A stretch of 64,000 bases of DNA, from NCBI GenBank assembly GCA_950106755.1, contig OX467083.1, forward strand, positions 1,463,501 through 1,527,500. The letters are read 5' to 3'. The notes under the pieces are model-generated. The model searched no databases. It saw nothing but the letters and a program-made list of their open reading frames with translations, and was not told the DNA's origin. The stretch is from Climacium dendroides. Taxonomy: Eukaryota; Streptophyta; Bryopsida; Hypnales; Climaciaceae. Positions 36,195 through 48,239 of the stretch are shown here, one piece after another. Numbering within the stretch: the first letter of the stretch is position 1; every line of letters begins with the position of its first letter. The position numbers and the translations under genes were made by a program.

Positions 36195-38200
36195 ACACAA
36201 CAATGGCTTGACGCCGACAACGTTGAAGTTAAAAGTATCCAAAATCACTATTGGGAGGTGGACGCCATTCCGCAACAGTATACCAAAGAGGGACTGAATT
36301 TACAATGCAAGTGGTTGAAACTCTAGCCAAGGTTCGAGTGCAAAGACTAATTGCTGACATAGCGAAGTAGTTCTATGACAATTTAGAACTACTGTACGAG
36401 AAACATACCTACACTTCCGACTATATCTGGAATTGCGGCGAAATGGGCACCCAAGTGGGGAGAAATGATAGGGCTCATGTCATTACTCGACAAGGTGCAA
36501 GGAGTGTGCACTCTGTTGTGCTTGACAAGTAGGAATGGCTTAGTATTCTAATATGTATTAATGTTGCTAGCCAAGCCATTCCGTTGTTATACATATTTTG
36601 CGGCAAACATTTTCGATAAAATTATATAGCTAAGTGCAAAGTAGCTACAACAATAGCTATGCAACAAAAAGCGTGGATAACGTGATACTTGCTCTTAGCA
36701 TGGATATCTCATTTCATCAAAAATGTCCAAAAATATGGAGGCATTTCACAAGTGCGGCGACACTTACTTATATTGGATGGACATAACTGTTATGTGAACT
36801 TAGAGGTCATTGGATACACCAAGCGTGTTGGTCTAGACTTGCTCACGCTTCTATTGTATACGTCATATGCCTTACAACCACTAGATTGTATCGTATTCAA
36901 GCCCTTCAAAGAATATTTCCGTCAATATCGGGACTACTAAGGTCGGCATAATATGGCAACAATACCATGCAAGTAGACATTGGCCTCAGGGGGTGCACTT
37001 AGTTCTATTACAATAAATCACGTGCAAATAAGTGGTTTCTAATAAACTATAATTTTAACTTCAAATTTTGAGCATTGTTTATTAATGACTATAAGATTCT
37101 ACTCCCAAAAGTTTAAGCTCAAATAAAATATGGAATGATTTCTAAAAGAGGTTAAAAATGCACTAAAATGGCATGTTTTTTTAACTCAAATATTTTTAGA
37201 GAACACATTTAGATGACCATTGCATCAATATTCAACTCAAAATGAGTTTTTAATAAAGAGTTTTTTTTTAAAATTATTCATTTTTTAAACAATTTTTTCT
37301 TATATAAGGGATGTGAAAGTTATTTTTCAGTTCTACAATGTATCTTTTTACTTCAAAAATTTGTAATTAATTATTATTAACAAATAAAAATATCAATAAT
37401 TCAAAATATAAACTTTCAAAGTAGAAAAATCTATTCATATTTTTTTTCATTTCATTTTATTTAAAATTCAAAAAATGTATAGGAGATCCAAAATTTTGTT
37501 TGCACGCTAACATAAAAAAAGGGGGAATGCACTCCCCGAGACATTGGCGCAATGGGTGTCATTGGGCTTACGGAAGGCGCTCATAGAAAAGAATATAAAG
37601 TCTAGATTTCGAGCCACGAGCATTCTGCCACTGAATAGAGTAGCCATCAATCAACACTTGAAGCTTGTTGCCATGTTTGAAGAGACCTGCAACAACGACA
37701 CGAGAACCACGAGATCAAAAGAGGAACCATTCCAATCTATCAACAATGATGCTGTACCTGCGGAAGGCAGTACTGACGGATTGCTTATGACAAAAGATGC
37801 TAATGACAATGCCGCTGTACACTCGGAGGAGATAGCTACACATCTAGTAGAGGAACATGTACTTGATATACAACATTTTTTTGTAGTTGTGAATCTCGAT
37901 GACTCTCAGGTGTTTGAAGAGTTGGTCCAATTTGATGTAGACTTGTAGGCTATCGCATCAACAACAACATTCTTGATCTTACCGTCCCTCTCTCTACGAG
38001 TCATTCAGAGAAGTCGAGATCCTGTAGTCGACTTTTCAAAGTCCATTATGCTCACATTTGATGAGTACATGCTAGTTGTAGAGGAGTTCTGTCAAACAAA
38101 AATCAATGTAGCAAAAAAGAAGCAACGACTTCGTGAGGAGAAACTAGAATGTTGCAAACAAAAAGTTACTGAAAGAGAAGAAGAATGACTACAATGTGAG
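36195..38200 (+). pseudogene. DDE_1 (Tigger/Jerky/CENP-B-like) transposase pseudogene
   Basis: Segments in order: YIWNCGEMGTQVGRNDRAHV (family pattern has ETG), ARSVHSVVLDK, EWLSILICINVASQAIPLL, then the DDE core at 36689-36940 with LLILDGHNCYVNLEVI and TSYALQPLDCIVFKPFKEYF. It continues at 37545 with LAQWVSLGLRKALIEKNIKS and FRATSILPLNRVAINQHL, and ends with a Lys/Glu-rich coiled-coil-like tail (37973-38188, KKKQRLREEKLE). DDE_1 proteins cut and paste DNA through three acidic residues; the second Asp (LDGH) and surrounding motif are visible. In-frame stops (for example after VVLDK), a frameshift near 36690 and a 554 bp insertion at 36985-37538 disable it. Such transposases are common in non-seed plants. 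Confidence 0.85.
36985..37538. mobile_element. 554 bp insertion in the transposase gene with 10 bp target duplication
   Basis: AGACATTGGC flanks both sides (36975-36984 and 37539-37548). Ends are CTCAGGGGGTGCAC and, reverse-complemented from the right, CGGGGAGTGCATT, a short imperfect inverted repeat. Deleting the insertion and one flank restores the frame TLAQWVSLG expected for the transposase. A 9-10 bp duplication fits Mutator-like elements, while the CAGGGG end is also hAT-like (8 bp), so the class is open. The interior is AT-rich with no coding capacity. Confidence 0.75.
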
Positions 38201-39500
38201 GCTTGAGTGGCATAAGTGGCTGAGGTATGGGCGACAAAGGCTTGTCTATGAGAGGAAGCTCACGCTCAATGTCAAGAAGCAAGTGCACAACATGCAACGG
38301 AGAGAGCTCGAAAAGTTGCAAAGCGTATGCAATGTTAGCGGAGGAAGGTAATGGAAGCGGTAGAGAGGGTAGGGCAGCCACAACAGCAGGACATCGATGC
38401 TCCAATTGAAGACAATGTAGTGCATCCTATAGTGAGCGTCAACATGCATTTCTCAGCATTTACATCTTTTCAAAACCAAATGCATCTAAATGACCACTTT
38501 GTGACCTCCATACTCTATATTGCCATCAGTACTATATGCAGTTGTTCCCTACGTCCTTTCCGGCCTACACTTGACACAAGTAATGTATAGTCGACCTCAT
38601 CAACCTCAACCTTGGACTTTGCAACCTACAATTTTGACAATAGCAAACAGCAAAGGAGCCATTTTAAATTCGAGATAGCGTAATACTGCTTAGAATGGGT
38701 GGGTAATGGAAGGACGTGGTGGATAGCTCAACGGGCATTACAGTCATGCGTCAAGTAGGTAGAAGAACAGTTTGTTGTCTTCAACGGCTACATTTCCTAG
38801 AAAGAGGGCGAGTTCGCTGAACGAGCTATTACTGCAAGTCCGTAGTAGACCCCTGTCCCACCTTTTCCATCTTTATCTAAGCATCGGCCCACATTCTTCA
38901 TCTTCATCAGTGCAATGCTATCTCATGGTTGTTGCATGCTTTGTCGTGTTTGCTTTGTCTTTTACCCAACGATTTGAAGCTCCTATGATTACAAAGTATA
39001 GAATAGCGGTACATCTTTTGTAGTTCTGAATTTGCGGTCATAGAAGCACGTACTTTCTCTCATCTTGTGATTTCTCTATGATTCTACTAGCCTTGTCACT
39101 ACTAACTAGCTTGAGTGTAAGGAAGTCTTCCACAATGCACTTTTAGTCTCATTGATAGGTGACTTTTAGACTATGTGTTCTCAACATTTGATTGTGATAT
39201 TCTCATTTTGCTATCATCATGCACACAATGTCTACATGTAGCTAGCGGACTTGCAATACCACTTTGAGCAAGAACTAGTTCATGAATGGTTGACATTAAA
39301 ATATGCTAGACCTTGACTACATGTCAACAATACTTTTTGGCTTGTAAAAATCACTGTAACTTCAAATTCGGAAATAAAATTCTGAAAAATTACAAATCCC
39401 TATTTTTCCCATCTTCCTACATACCTTAAATTTCCACAACCTCATAATCCTCAGCATCTACTCAAAATTTGCTTAAGTGATCAACTATTGCTGCTTTTAC
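38200..39500. other. Remnant sequence after the transposase, no gene
   Basis: 38200-38800 still has protein-like composition and probably belongs to the transposon or its flank. From 39000 onward the sequence is AT-rich with no supportable feature. Confidence 0.4.
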
Positions 39501-39507
39501 CTTAACA

Positions 39508-39868
39508 TTTTGGATCAGTGAACTCTTTGGATTGAAACAATTCTTTAGATTTTGCTGCATTGCAAAGCATCTCTATATAAATAAGTAAAGAGCATAATTA
39601 ATTGCTAACAAAACTCATGCAGAAGTCCATATCATGAATGAATCTAGCTTGTGTAAGAACACTAATCAACTTAGACAACATAGTACAAACATGATAGAAT
39701 GAAGAGATCATATCCTATACAATAGAATTATATTTTAAAAGAAATTATAATCAATTGTATTATCCAGAAGACATTTTATTTTCAAATTGGGTAGTTAGGG
39801 GCGGAAGATCTTACTTCCATGAGCATCTACATCACCATATCGTAAGTTCCACCATTGGGGTTAAACAT
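39508..39868 (-). repeat. Inverted copy of 44870-45213
   Basis: Reverse-complementing 44870-45213 gives a sequence that aligns along almost the full length here, with blocks such as CTTACTTCCATGAGCATCT, AGAATGAAGAGATCATATCC, ACACAAGCTAGATTC (reverse complement) and GAACTCTTTGGATTGAAACA. This copy has in-frame stops where the other copy reads through, so it is the more decayed one. Confidence 0.8.
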
Positions 39869-40671
39869 CTTGTTCTTTAGAAAAGTTAGTAATACCTTAA
39901 TGCTAGAAAGACATGCCCACGACCACTCATATGAAGCTTGAATTGTCATTATTTTATCTGCTACCATTTTGCAACTAGATATGAATGAAAATTTTTAAAT
40001 TTATTTTTCAGGAATGAAGTCATATGTCTACTACAAGTTGAAAATTTTTCAAATTTTCTTCAAAAAATTTGAAATTCCTGTGAATTTCTTAGAAAATTCA
40101 TATCAAATATCAAATATAATTAAAAAATACAATTTTTTTATTGTAGATGTATATTATATTGTAGAACATCATTGTATAAACCAAAGTTACAGTGTCATTT
40201 TAAAATTAGAAAATCAACAAGTTGTGATAATAGGCCCAAAGTTCATGTTGCTATAAAATATTGAAATTTATGAATTTTTAAAAATTTCCAATTGGAGTAG
40301 AAACTATAAGTGACTAGTTTTATTTCATTAGTTGGATTCAAATTCAAAAGCCATCATTCTTATGTCTCAAATTCACATCAATAGAAAATAGTAAAAAATG
40401 GCCCAAATACACTACAAGGGTGATTTGTGGATTGAACATCTTCTTCTCTAAAAAAGTCAATAACATGATAATGAGGGACTTTGCAATACTATTCACAGAA
40501 AAGATATCCTACATGAAAAGATTCTTTGTCATCCATTGGATATCAAACGTCCGCCTCTATATTTAAGGGTTAATGAGAGAATTCGCAAACCTATTCTGTC
40601 ATTTGGAAATAACATAAACCAACCTATTGTGGTTAATATGAGGAGTTTGACATCATCTTGCTGCTGAAATT

Positions 40672-40890
40672 TTCAATTTTTTTCCCACATTAGTACAAGT
40701 GTGAGAAATAACAAGTGCAATTGAAATTATATTTTTTTGACAAAGTATGAATTTGCTAGGAATTTTTGAAGTGTTCACCCAAAAGAGTTTGTAGATTACT
40801 TCATAATCAACAAAATCTAAATCTACAATGCTCATCTTACTACCTAATGCAGTCACAATATTTTCTATCAAGGAAGGGCTAAAAAGTCAA
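40672..40890 (+). repeat. Dispersed repeat, paired with 20371-20606
   Basis: Second copy of the repeat described at 20371, with the same block order and strand. The rest of 39870-41400 is AT-rich. It includes TTTAAGGGTTAA at two places (40562, 41129), which resembles ends of the TTAA element family. Confidence 0.7.
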
Positions 40891-41485
40891 TTTTCACAAT
40901 GAATTTCACACTCAAAAGTTAATGAGGTCACTATTCATTCCATTACTATCATGTAAGACATACATTGTGGCCCACATCTCACATACTGAAAAAAATCACA
41001 ATGGGTCATTTGACAGCAATGGGCTGCTTTACCTTATACTCAAAGACTTTCAACAGAAAAAAATTGGATGAAAAAATATTTTTTCCATCCTACAATATGA
41101 GGTGAAGTCATCCTTCGCACACTTTGCGGATTTAAGGGTTAATCGTGGAGCTCGTTTGTTTATTTCATCTTGATCGCTTAGGCATGAGTGTCCCTCTCCT
41201 CTGTTTCGACGAAGGGATTGATTTTTCGAATTCGTTCAAGGCGATGAAATCCTGCCTTCCTGCGTTGCAGTCGTTTTGAAAATACATTAGGTTTTGAGGT
41301 GAAGGCTTCGTTGGAAAGCACGTGTGAACCACTTCAATTGGCTGCAGTTGATCGATTCTACACCAAGAGTTTCGTAACTGCGGGGGAATTTTACAAACTG
41401 GGTTGTGGAGCGATCTAAGCTTGTTGTAGTGACAATTGGATACGAAGAGTTGATACAACGAAGTGTGGATACGGTTTTAGGGTTT

Positions 41486-44336
41486 ATGGCTTGGGATGGA
41501 ACTCTCAATGTGGAGGACTTCGAGAGAGCAGCCTTGTATCTTGTGACGACGTGGCAGCACTGCTGCCCCGAGTTGCCGCAGTGGACTTGGCAGAAGACGG
41601 CGCTATCGGCAATTCCTGGACGTGTTAGTCGCCATTATTTCATTCTTTGGGATGGCCAGTTTTTCGGAGATAATTTTGAAGACAATCTTTGCATGGGAAA
41701 TTTTCAGAATATAGGCGAATGTATTCTCCATGTCAAATTAGAAACCTTCAACTAAAGTAATTGTTCAATAAGAATGTGGTGAACTTGCTCTGGGACTATA
41801 ATTTGGACAAACCCTTCACGGATTAGCAAATTCTTTATCAGAGATTTGCAAGTGTTGTGAGCATCTCGATTCTGATTTCTTCGAGGAATTGGGCGTGATG
41901 GTTTGGGAGCTTGTGATTGTTGTAATTTGGAGAGTGTAGCTAGGATTGTACTTTTGGCAGATTGCTGATTGACAAGGTTTCTGGTGGGTGCAGACTTGTG
42001 GATATCTAATGCTTCAAGATCATGTGAGTTCTGATCGTGAGGTATGAACCTCTCCAACACTTAAACCGGTACTCTGGGTATAATGACGGCATTTGAAACC
42101 CCAGTTAGCGAACTTAAATCGGTTGCTGCAACCTTAATACTGTAGATCAGAACATGGGCAACAAGCCCATGTTAGAGACGCATCATCAATAGCTTCCAAC
42201 AAGATATCATTAGGAGGATTTGACTGAGAAATCAGCAAGATAATGCAAAAAATTGGAACTGCGTGTTGGCTCTGCCTGCCATGTTCATTGCGCACCATGA
42301 ATTGCATGCTGTGGTCTCAGTAGTTTGAGTTAGGAAGCGTATTTCATCTCATTACAATCATACTTTCAGAAGCTTTACAGCAACATGTCTCCAAAACATT
42401 TGATCGTGAATTGAATACAAAATTTTGATTTGAAATTTTTAGTGCAACCATTGATTATGTCCTATGCGGTTACTGGGCTCTTTACATCTGGCGTTTTGGA
42501 TTAAATCATTTCTGTGTGAGGTTTAGGTTGTAGCTATAATGAGAAATTTTGTTTTTGTTAGTCAGAGTTGTTTTGATCCATGACGGAATATGTGTTGTGC
42601 AGGTTGATGTGGAAAGGCTTGACGAATCTGACGGGGATGATCATGACGCAGAGGACCAAGCCACCATGGTAATACATTTGCGGTGAAGTTCTTATTACTC
42701 TGTATGCAGATCTTACAGCTTTTTCTGTGGCGCATATTCGTGCTTTTAACGTTTTCTCTCCCTTCGCTTCCTTCTCATTTTGATAAGGGTTAGTCTCAAA
42801 TCCTTGCGTTTCTTGTATTGCAATCTGGGGATTCTTTTCAAGAGACCTCAGCGTTTATTCATCGGGTATGCTGGATGTAAACAATTGATTGAGTGAATAT
42901 TAACGGTATGTTCATGGAGTCGCAGTATGAAGGTTTGGTTGGAGATTATGAGCAACACCTGTACACATATCACGTGGTTTACAACGAATCTTATAGAGTT
43001 CCCATGCTCTTTCTCCGAGGTTGTTTGCCAGGTTCGTGCATAGGAAGGGTTATTGATAGAGTACTTATTGTTAATCTTTTGCATGTGCGCTGCAACTTCA
43101 AGGTTTATAGCAATAAAGTTCTGGAATTACGGGCTTGAGATCTGAACGATTGTACATTCATCTGACGTACATATCATAATGACCAACACACGAAGCAGAG
43201 TTTAGACAAGTTATGACCACTTTGGACTGAGACAGGAAATCCGCGTTGAGCGGTGCGGAAATCATTTTTTTCTTGTTTTACCTTGTTTTGTTCGATGAGA
43301 ACTTTATATTTGTCCGAGTGACAAGCATGAGCATGAAGAGGTGGTGCTTACATGGCTCATGTGACATGGTATAAATATTTGAGATTCCGGAGGGAGATAA
43401 CAAGGTTTCAAGCTACCGTTTTAAGGTGGATTAGGCCCGTGCTGTCTCAACGGTGTCATAGGATGTCAGATATGGAATGTTTTTTTTTTGAGCCTGCTAT
43501 CTCAGCGCTAGTTGCGCATGATGTTGGTTCAAACTGAAGCTCGTTGCCTTGCCTGTGCAATCTGAAGTGGCCCTTAGATGACGGTTAAATGGGGACAATC
43601 AAAATCTAACCTGAAAGACGTGGGGCTGTCTTAGATGGGAGGCCACTTCAATGGAACAGTGTGCTTCAAGACTTGCCTGCTGGGTCTCAGCATATCAGCA
43701 ACGACAGTCGATGGACTTTCTTGACTCAAGAGGTACTCTCCATAGTGTTGTCTAAAAGTTCTTGAAACAGTCTGAATACCCTATACTGAATTGTTTTAGA
43801 ACGAGTGTAATCACATTTTGTTGTCAATTAGCAGAGGGCTTTGCAGATGTTTCTGGAAGTCGCACAGATAAAAATTACAAGTCATCATTTGAGAGGAAGT
43901 GAAAAATTGGTCGAGGTCAGGTTCATTGAATTAGTGAAGGTTTGGATATGATCCAATTCCCAGTCATGCCAAACTTTGTAATAAATCTAGTTGTTGGTCC
44001 TTTGTGTGGCAGGATCACCCTCTTTTACACAGACCATGGTTCGCATTACACCCTTGTGGTACAAGCGAGATCATGAGGCTTGTCTTCTCAGACTTTGGCA
44101 TACCCCAAAATGGCGCCTGCATACCTGAAGACTTGAGTGATGTGTCTGCAGGACGAAAGAAGCAGGTCCCTCATGAACCGTCCTGTGGAATGGCAGAAAT
44201 TTCTGCTTCCGATAGGTGGGAAAAATCAGAGTCCTGGATCGAAAAGTACATCTTGACATGGATGTCTTTTGTTTGCCCTGCAGTAGGACTTGCGGTTCCT
44301 TCACGAGTCTTCGTTGAAAGTAAATGCTGCAAGTAA
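41486..44336 (+). CDS. ATG10: Autophagy-related protein 10 (E2-like ATG12-conjugating enzyme)
   Basis: Five exons: 41486-41623, 42603-42668, 42926-43019, 43635-43732, 44013-44336. Phases fit and the product is 239 residues. The N-terminus MAWDGTLNVEDFERAALYLV with PQWTWQ matches the ATG10/ATG3 entry helix. An acidic linker (DESDGDDHDAED) is followed by TYHVVYNESYRVPMLFLRDG, RPLQW, RWTFLTQEDHP and FALHPCGTSEIM. The active-site cysteine is in HPCGT (Cys147). The C-terminal YILTWMSFVCPAVGL matches the family end. ATG10 transfers ATG12 to ATG5 during autophagosome formation in the cytosol. Exon 1's donor (GTTAGT at 41624) is the weakest call. The usual short GYL-type strand between the PQWTW motif and the acidic linker is missing, so a small extra exon may lie within 41624-42602. 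Confidence 0.9.
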
Positions 44337-44589
44337 GTGATTGGCGAGCCTATACACACATGCAACACACTTTTTTGAAGATTTAGTGATGGAGTCCCGC
44401 AGCAGTCTTCATAAGAGTCTTCAGCAAAGGATAACGTGCTTTCCATCATCTCTTATACCTGTTGGTTTTAGAGTAGTTCAGAAGGCAAAATGTTCAACGT
44501 GGAGTGTTTCCAACGCTGGACTAATACCGTGGACTCCCTAACCTCATACTCTCTCAATTTCCTACTTGAGATAAATGAGTCTCGGATGT

Positions 44590-45263
44590 AGGAACATGAA
44601 GATGAGTTTTCGGCGTGGAAAACTGTTACCCAGCTCCTGGAGGTGGTGAGAACCTCCAACGGTGGCAGAGTTATTGAAGAACATGTTTCCCTCATGGCAA
44701 CTTCTCTTCCACAGTGGCTTCTCTGGAACCCACTACTGGCAAGCAAAAGGATGATGTATGGCGAAAGAACTGAGTGGTCTATATCACATATTGGACTGCG
44801 AGGTGTCCTTAACTAAGCTTTTCGTTCTGGGAATCGGAAGAACACCACTAACGCTGATTTAACCTAATTGAAGGTAATTACCACCAGTGGTGGAGCTTAC
44901 GACATGGTGATGCAGATGCTCATGGAAGTAAGATCCTCCTCCCCTAACTGAAAATAGAATGTCTTCTGGATATTACAATTGATTATAGTTTCTTGCAAAA
45001 CATAATTCTATTGTGTAGGATATGATCTCTTCATTCTATCATGTTTGTACCATGTTAGCGTTCTTACACAAGCTAGATTCGTTCATGATATCGACTTCTG
45101 CATGAGTTTTATCAGCAATTAATTATGCTCTTTACTTATTTATGCAGAGATGCTCTGCAATGCAGTAGAATCTGAAGAGCTGTTTCAATCCAAGGAGTTC
45201 ACTGATCCAAAATGTTACTGGGGAGTTAATGGAGTTGGGAGTCTCTTGACTTGTCAAAAATAA
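44590..45263 (+). pseudogene. Exon-like segments of an unrecognised gene
   Basis: Three protein-like pieces follow ATG10. About 44591-44750 reads EHEDEFSAWKTVTQLLEVV and EEHVSLMATSLPQWLLWNPL after an AG. 44872-44929 reads KVITTSGGAYDMVMQMLME and ends at GTAAGA. 45149-45263 reads MLCNAVESEELFQSKEFTD and PKCYWGVNGVGSLL to a TAA, after TTATGCAG. The spliced order looks like the end of a gene, but I cannot name it. An inverted, decayed copy of the last part lies at 39508-39868, so it may be part of a repeat that carried exons. Confidence 0.4.
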
Positions 45264-48230
45264 GAGATTCCTTGTAAATTTAACTCATATGGTATCTACC
45301 ATTTGTTTCCTTCTACGTTTGCACCAGTTTTCCCAATCTTGTTTATGTTTCAACCTATTTCTGGCTATGTCCTTCACTGATTCTGGTGATATTATATCTG
45401 AATTATATTGTTCACAATATGCTTGAATCCGAGCCAATCTGCCCTATAAATTACTCAGAAGCCCTAATATGGAGTACATCTTTTAGCTTGCCAAAAATAA
45501 GTTAATGTACCTTTTAGATATTCAAAGTAAAATCCAAACCTCGATAAGGACATTGTTGCTGCAATGTTGCATGGCACTTTGTAAAAAAAGGTGTAGGAGA
45601 AGCATGAGATAGTACCGTGGTACGTACATATAAGTTATGCACTTGTCCGGATGATTAGTGTTTGTTGCAATTGTTGTAAGACCAGCAATAAATCTCTTTA
45701 ATTTTTTTATCTTAAACTTATTCACAAGTTTTCTTCATAGGTAAGACTTGGTTATTTGTTGGTCAAATTTTCTACATCTCAATTTGATCACAATTGTACT
45801 AAATCTTCAACTTTTGAGTTGCGGGGGGGATAAATTTTCTTAGAATTTTCATATATTTTTTGTACAAAATAAGACCCTTAGGAACAAATTTGTTGGAGCA
45901 TTGGACTTTTCTAGATTTTTTTGCAATTTCTAGATTGTTTTAATTCTCAATTTAAAAATAAATAAAATTGGAATTGCCATGACTATCAAAGTTCATATGT
46001 TAAGATACTCATTTGGAGCTTATTGCAACTATTAGAAATATCTTTGATGATTTTTTGAATACAAAAAGTAAATGTTGTGGGAGATTTGCTCAATTGTGAC
46101 TAATGTGACTAATGCCCTTTTTGGGTCTTAGTCACATTTATTTAGTCACAATATACTAAATCTTCCACAATTTTCTAGTGGAGGGGTGAAGTTTTCTTAT
46201 AAATTATACATATTTTTATACTATGTAATACATTTGGGTGCAAATTTGTGTAATCATGGCACACTCTTAAATTTTTCAAAATTTCAATTAAAAAAAAATA
46301 GAATTTGGAAGGAGACCCAACTGGTGAAGGATGTTGCTCTCTACAACAATCTCCTCTTACCATGGTGCCTTAAAGTCACCTAATAATTATTGCTAAAGAA
46401 GTATTTTGCCACTATTGCCAATCCTCTTGCTTTAGGTTACATAAGATTATTTAGCCATGCCTTACCACCGGTTCTTTAATTCTACTATTCTCTCCTTGAA
46501 AATCCATAGGGTAGACTCAAATCAAGAGGGTTGCAGGAGATGTTCTTATGCAATACACTACTTTGACACAAAGAAATGCAATTTGATTACTATCCTTAAA
46601 TTGAAGCGGCCCAATCTTATATTTATATGTACTAGATGCATATATAATTAATCAATAAAATATCACCTTACATTGAATATAAATTAGGATTCTAAAAATT
46701 TGTAATAAAAAAAAATATTCACTTAACTATAATTACAATGATTAAGTGGTTCAATGCCTATAATATCTCCAAGAACAAAAATCAAACTTGATAGAAAGAA
46801 GGCACCATTAATTTTTAATTCTTTGTTCTCATTCTATGAAGTAATAGATGGTACAATCTATCTTTTTTTTTATGTGTTCCAAGTCTAGATTAAAACATTT
46901 ATAGCATATAAAAAGTCACAAAATTAAAATTTATTTCAAATAATTTAACAAGTCAAATTATTAAAGAAGAGCAAATAAAATAATAAAATTATCAATAAAC
47001 AAATAAATGAACACCCAAGATACAAAAATATATTTGATTTATATTAAAATTAATGAAATCTAAATATTGAAATAAGTTCATATGCAACCATTTAAACATA
47101 TTTATTTGCATATCATATATGGAGTACTTTTTTTCTTACCTTATTCATCTAATATGCTCGAAAATATGCTATTATATAAGACCACAATATAGTAAATTGT
47201 ACAAGCAAAAAATTTAAATTTGAACATTCAAATAGAAAGTTAGAAACACTTGACGTTTATCATTTGCCTTCATGATCTAGACATGGTATAAAATTTTATA
47301 GCATATATGACATTCTATTAGAGAAAGCGAGAGAGCGAGAGAGAGAGAGAGAGCGAGAGAGAGAGAGCGAGAGAGAGCGAGAGAGAGCGAGAGAGAGCGA
47401 GAGAGAGCGAGAGAGCGAGAGCGAGAGAGAGGGAGAGGGAGAGAGAGAGAGGGAGGGAGAGAGGGGGAGAGAGAGGGAGGGAGAGAGGGGGGGAGAGAGG
47501 GGGAGGTATTACACTAAGGATGCTCTTATTATAGTTGAAAAATATTTTTTCCAAATGAGATCTATTATGAAGCTACAATATAAGGTATGTGCACCTATAA
47601 TAATCATTTCACAAAATAAAAACATTTATTTTTAAACTCTGAAGAGACTTTAGACCTAAAGATATTGATAATATAGATGTACACAAATGGGCAATTTCAT
47701 TAAAATGGCAAAATTCCACTAGTTTGGCAGTTTTATAATTCAAAACAAGCGATTTAAAGTGTATAAACATTTTAGATGTCTAAAATCTACAACTGTACTA
47801 GATGTCTCTTTTACAATTCAAATTGTATGAGTTGAAATCTATAATAGTTATAGATTTTTTAAGTCTATAAAAGTTTAAGATTCTTAAATAATATACCCAT
47901 TGTAAATGTCACTTTTAAATATGTTCAGTTGGGCCCCTTAAATTTGAAGGTGAGATGAATAATAAATTTGTATATTGTAAGGCGAACATAAAGATTTAGC
48001 CACTAAAGATGCTCAAATTGGTTTATAACAGAGATGTATCAATGAATTCTTTTCATCAATTTAGCTTTCATGTGCAATAAAATATTTCTTGGGGCAATAT
48101 TAGACCATATTCAATATTAGACAACAATTGATGAAATCACTAAATTAGTACAAAATCCTAAAAGAGTGTTGTTCCAATTTGAATGAATGTATGTACAATC
48201 TTATTTTATTAAAATGTACTATGTGAAATT
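45264..48230. other. AT-rich intergenic with local duplications
   Basis: 45775-45905 and 46105-46240 are diverged direct copies about 330 bp apart (ACTAAATCTTC, GGTGAAGTTTTCTTA-like, ATATATTTTT, AACAAATTTGTG-like blocks). The rest holds no gene that I can support; composition is strongly AT-rich apart from the GA tract. Confidence 0.5.
47320..47508 (+). repeat. GA-rich microsatellite
   Basis: About 190 bp of GAGAGCGAGA changing to GGGAGAGA and GGGGGAGA units, entirely purine on the plus strand. It creates spurious open frames of Ser-Leu repeats on the minus strand. Such tracts are GAGA-type protein targets in plants and mutate quickly. Confidence 0.95.
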
Positions 48231-48239
48231 CTTAAATTT

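Noticed and set aside
47318..47554. Minus-strand open frame of Ser-Leu-Ala-Arg repeats
   Set aside because: It is only the translation of the GA microsatellite; no start context and no flanking coding signal.
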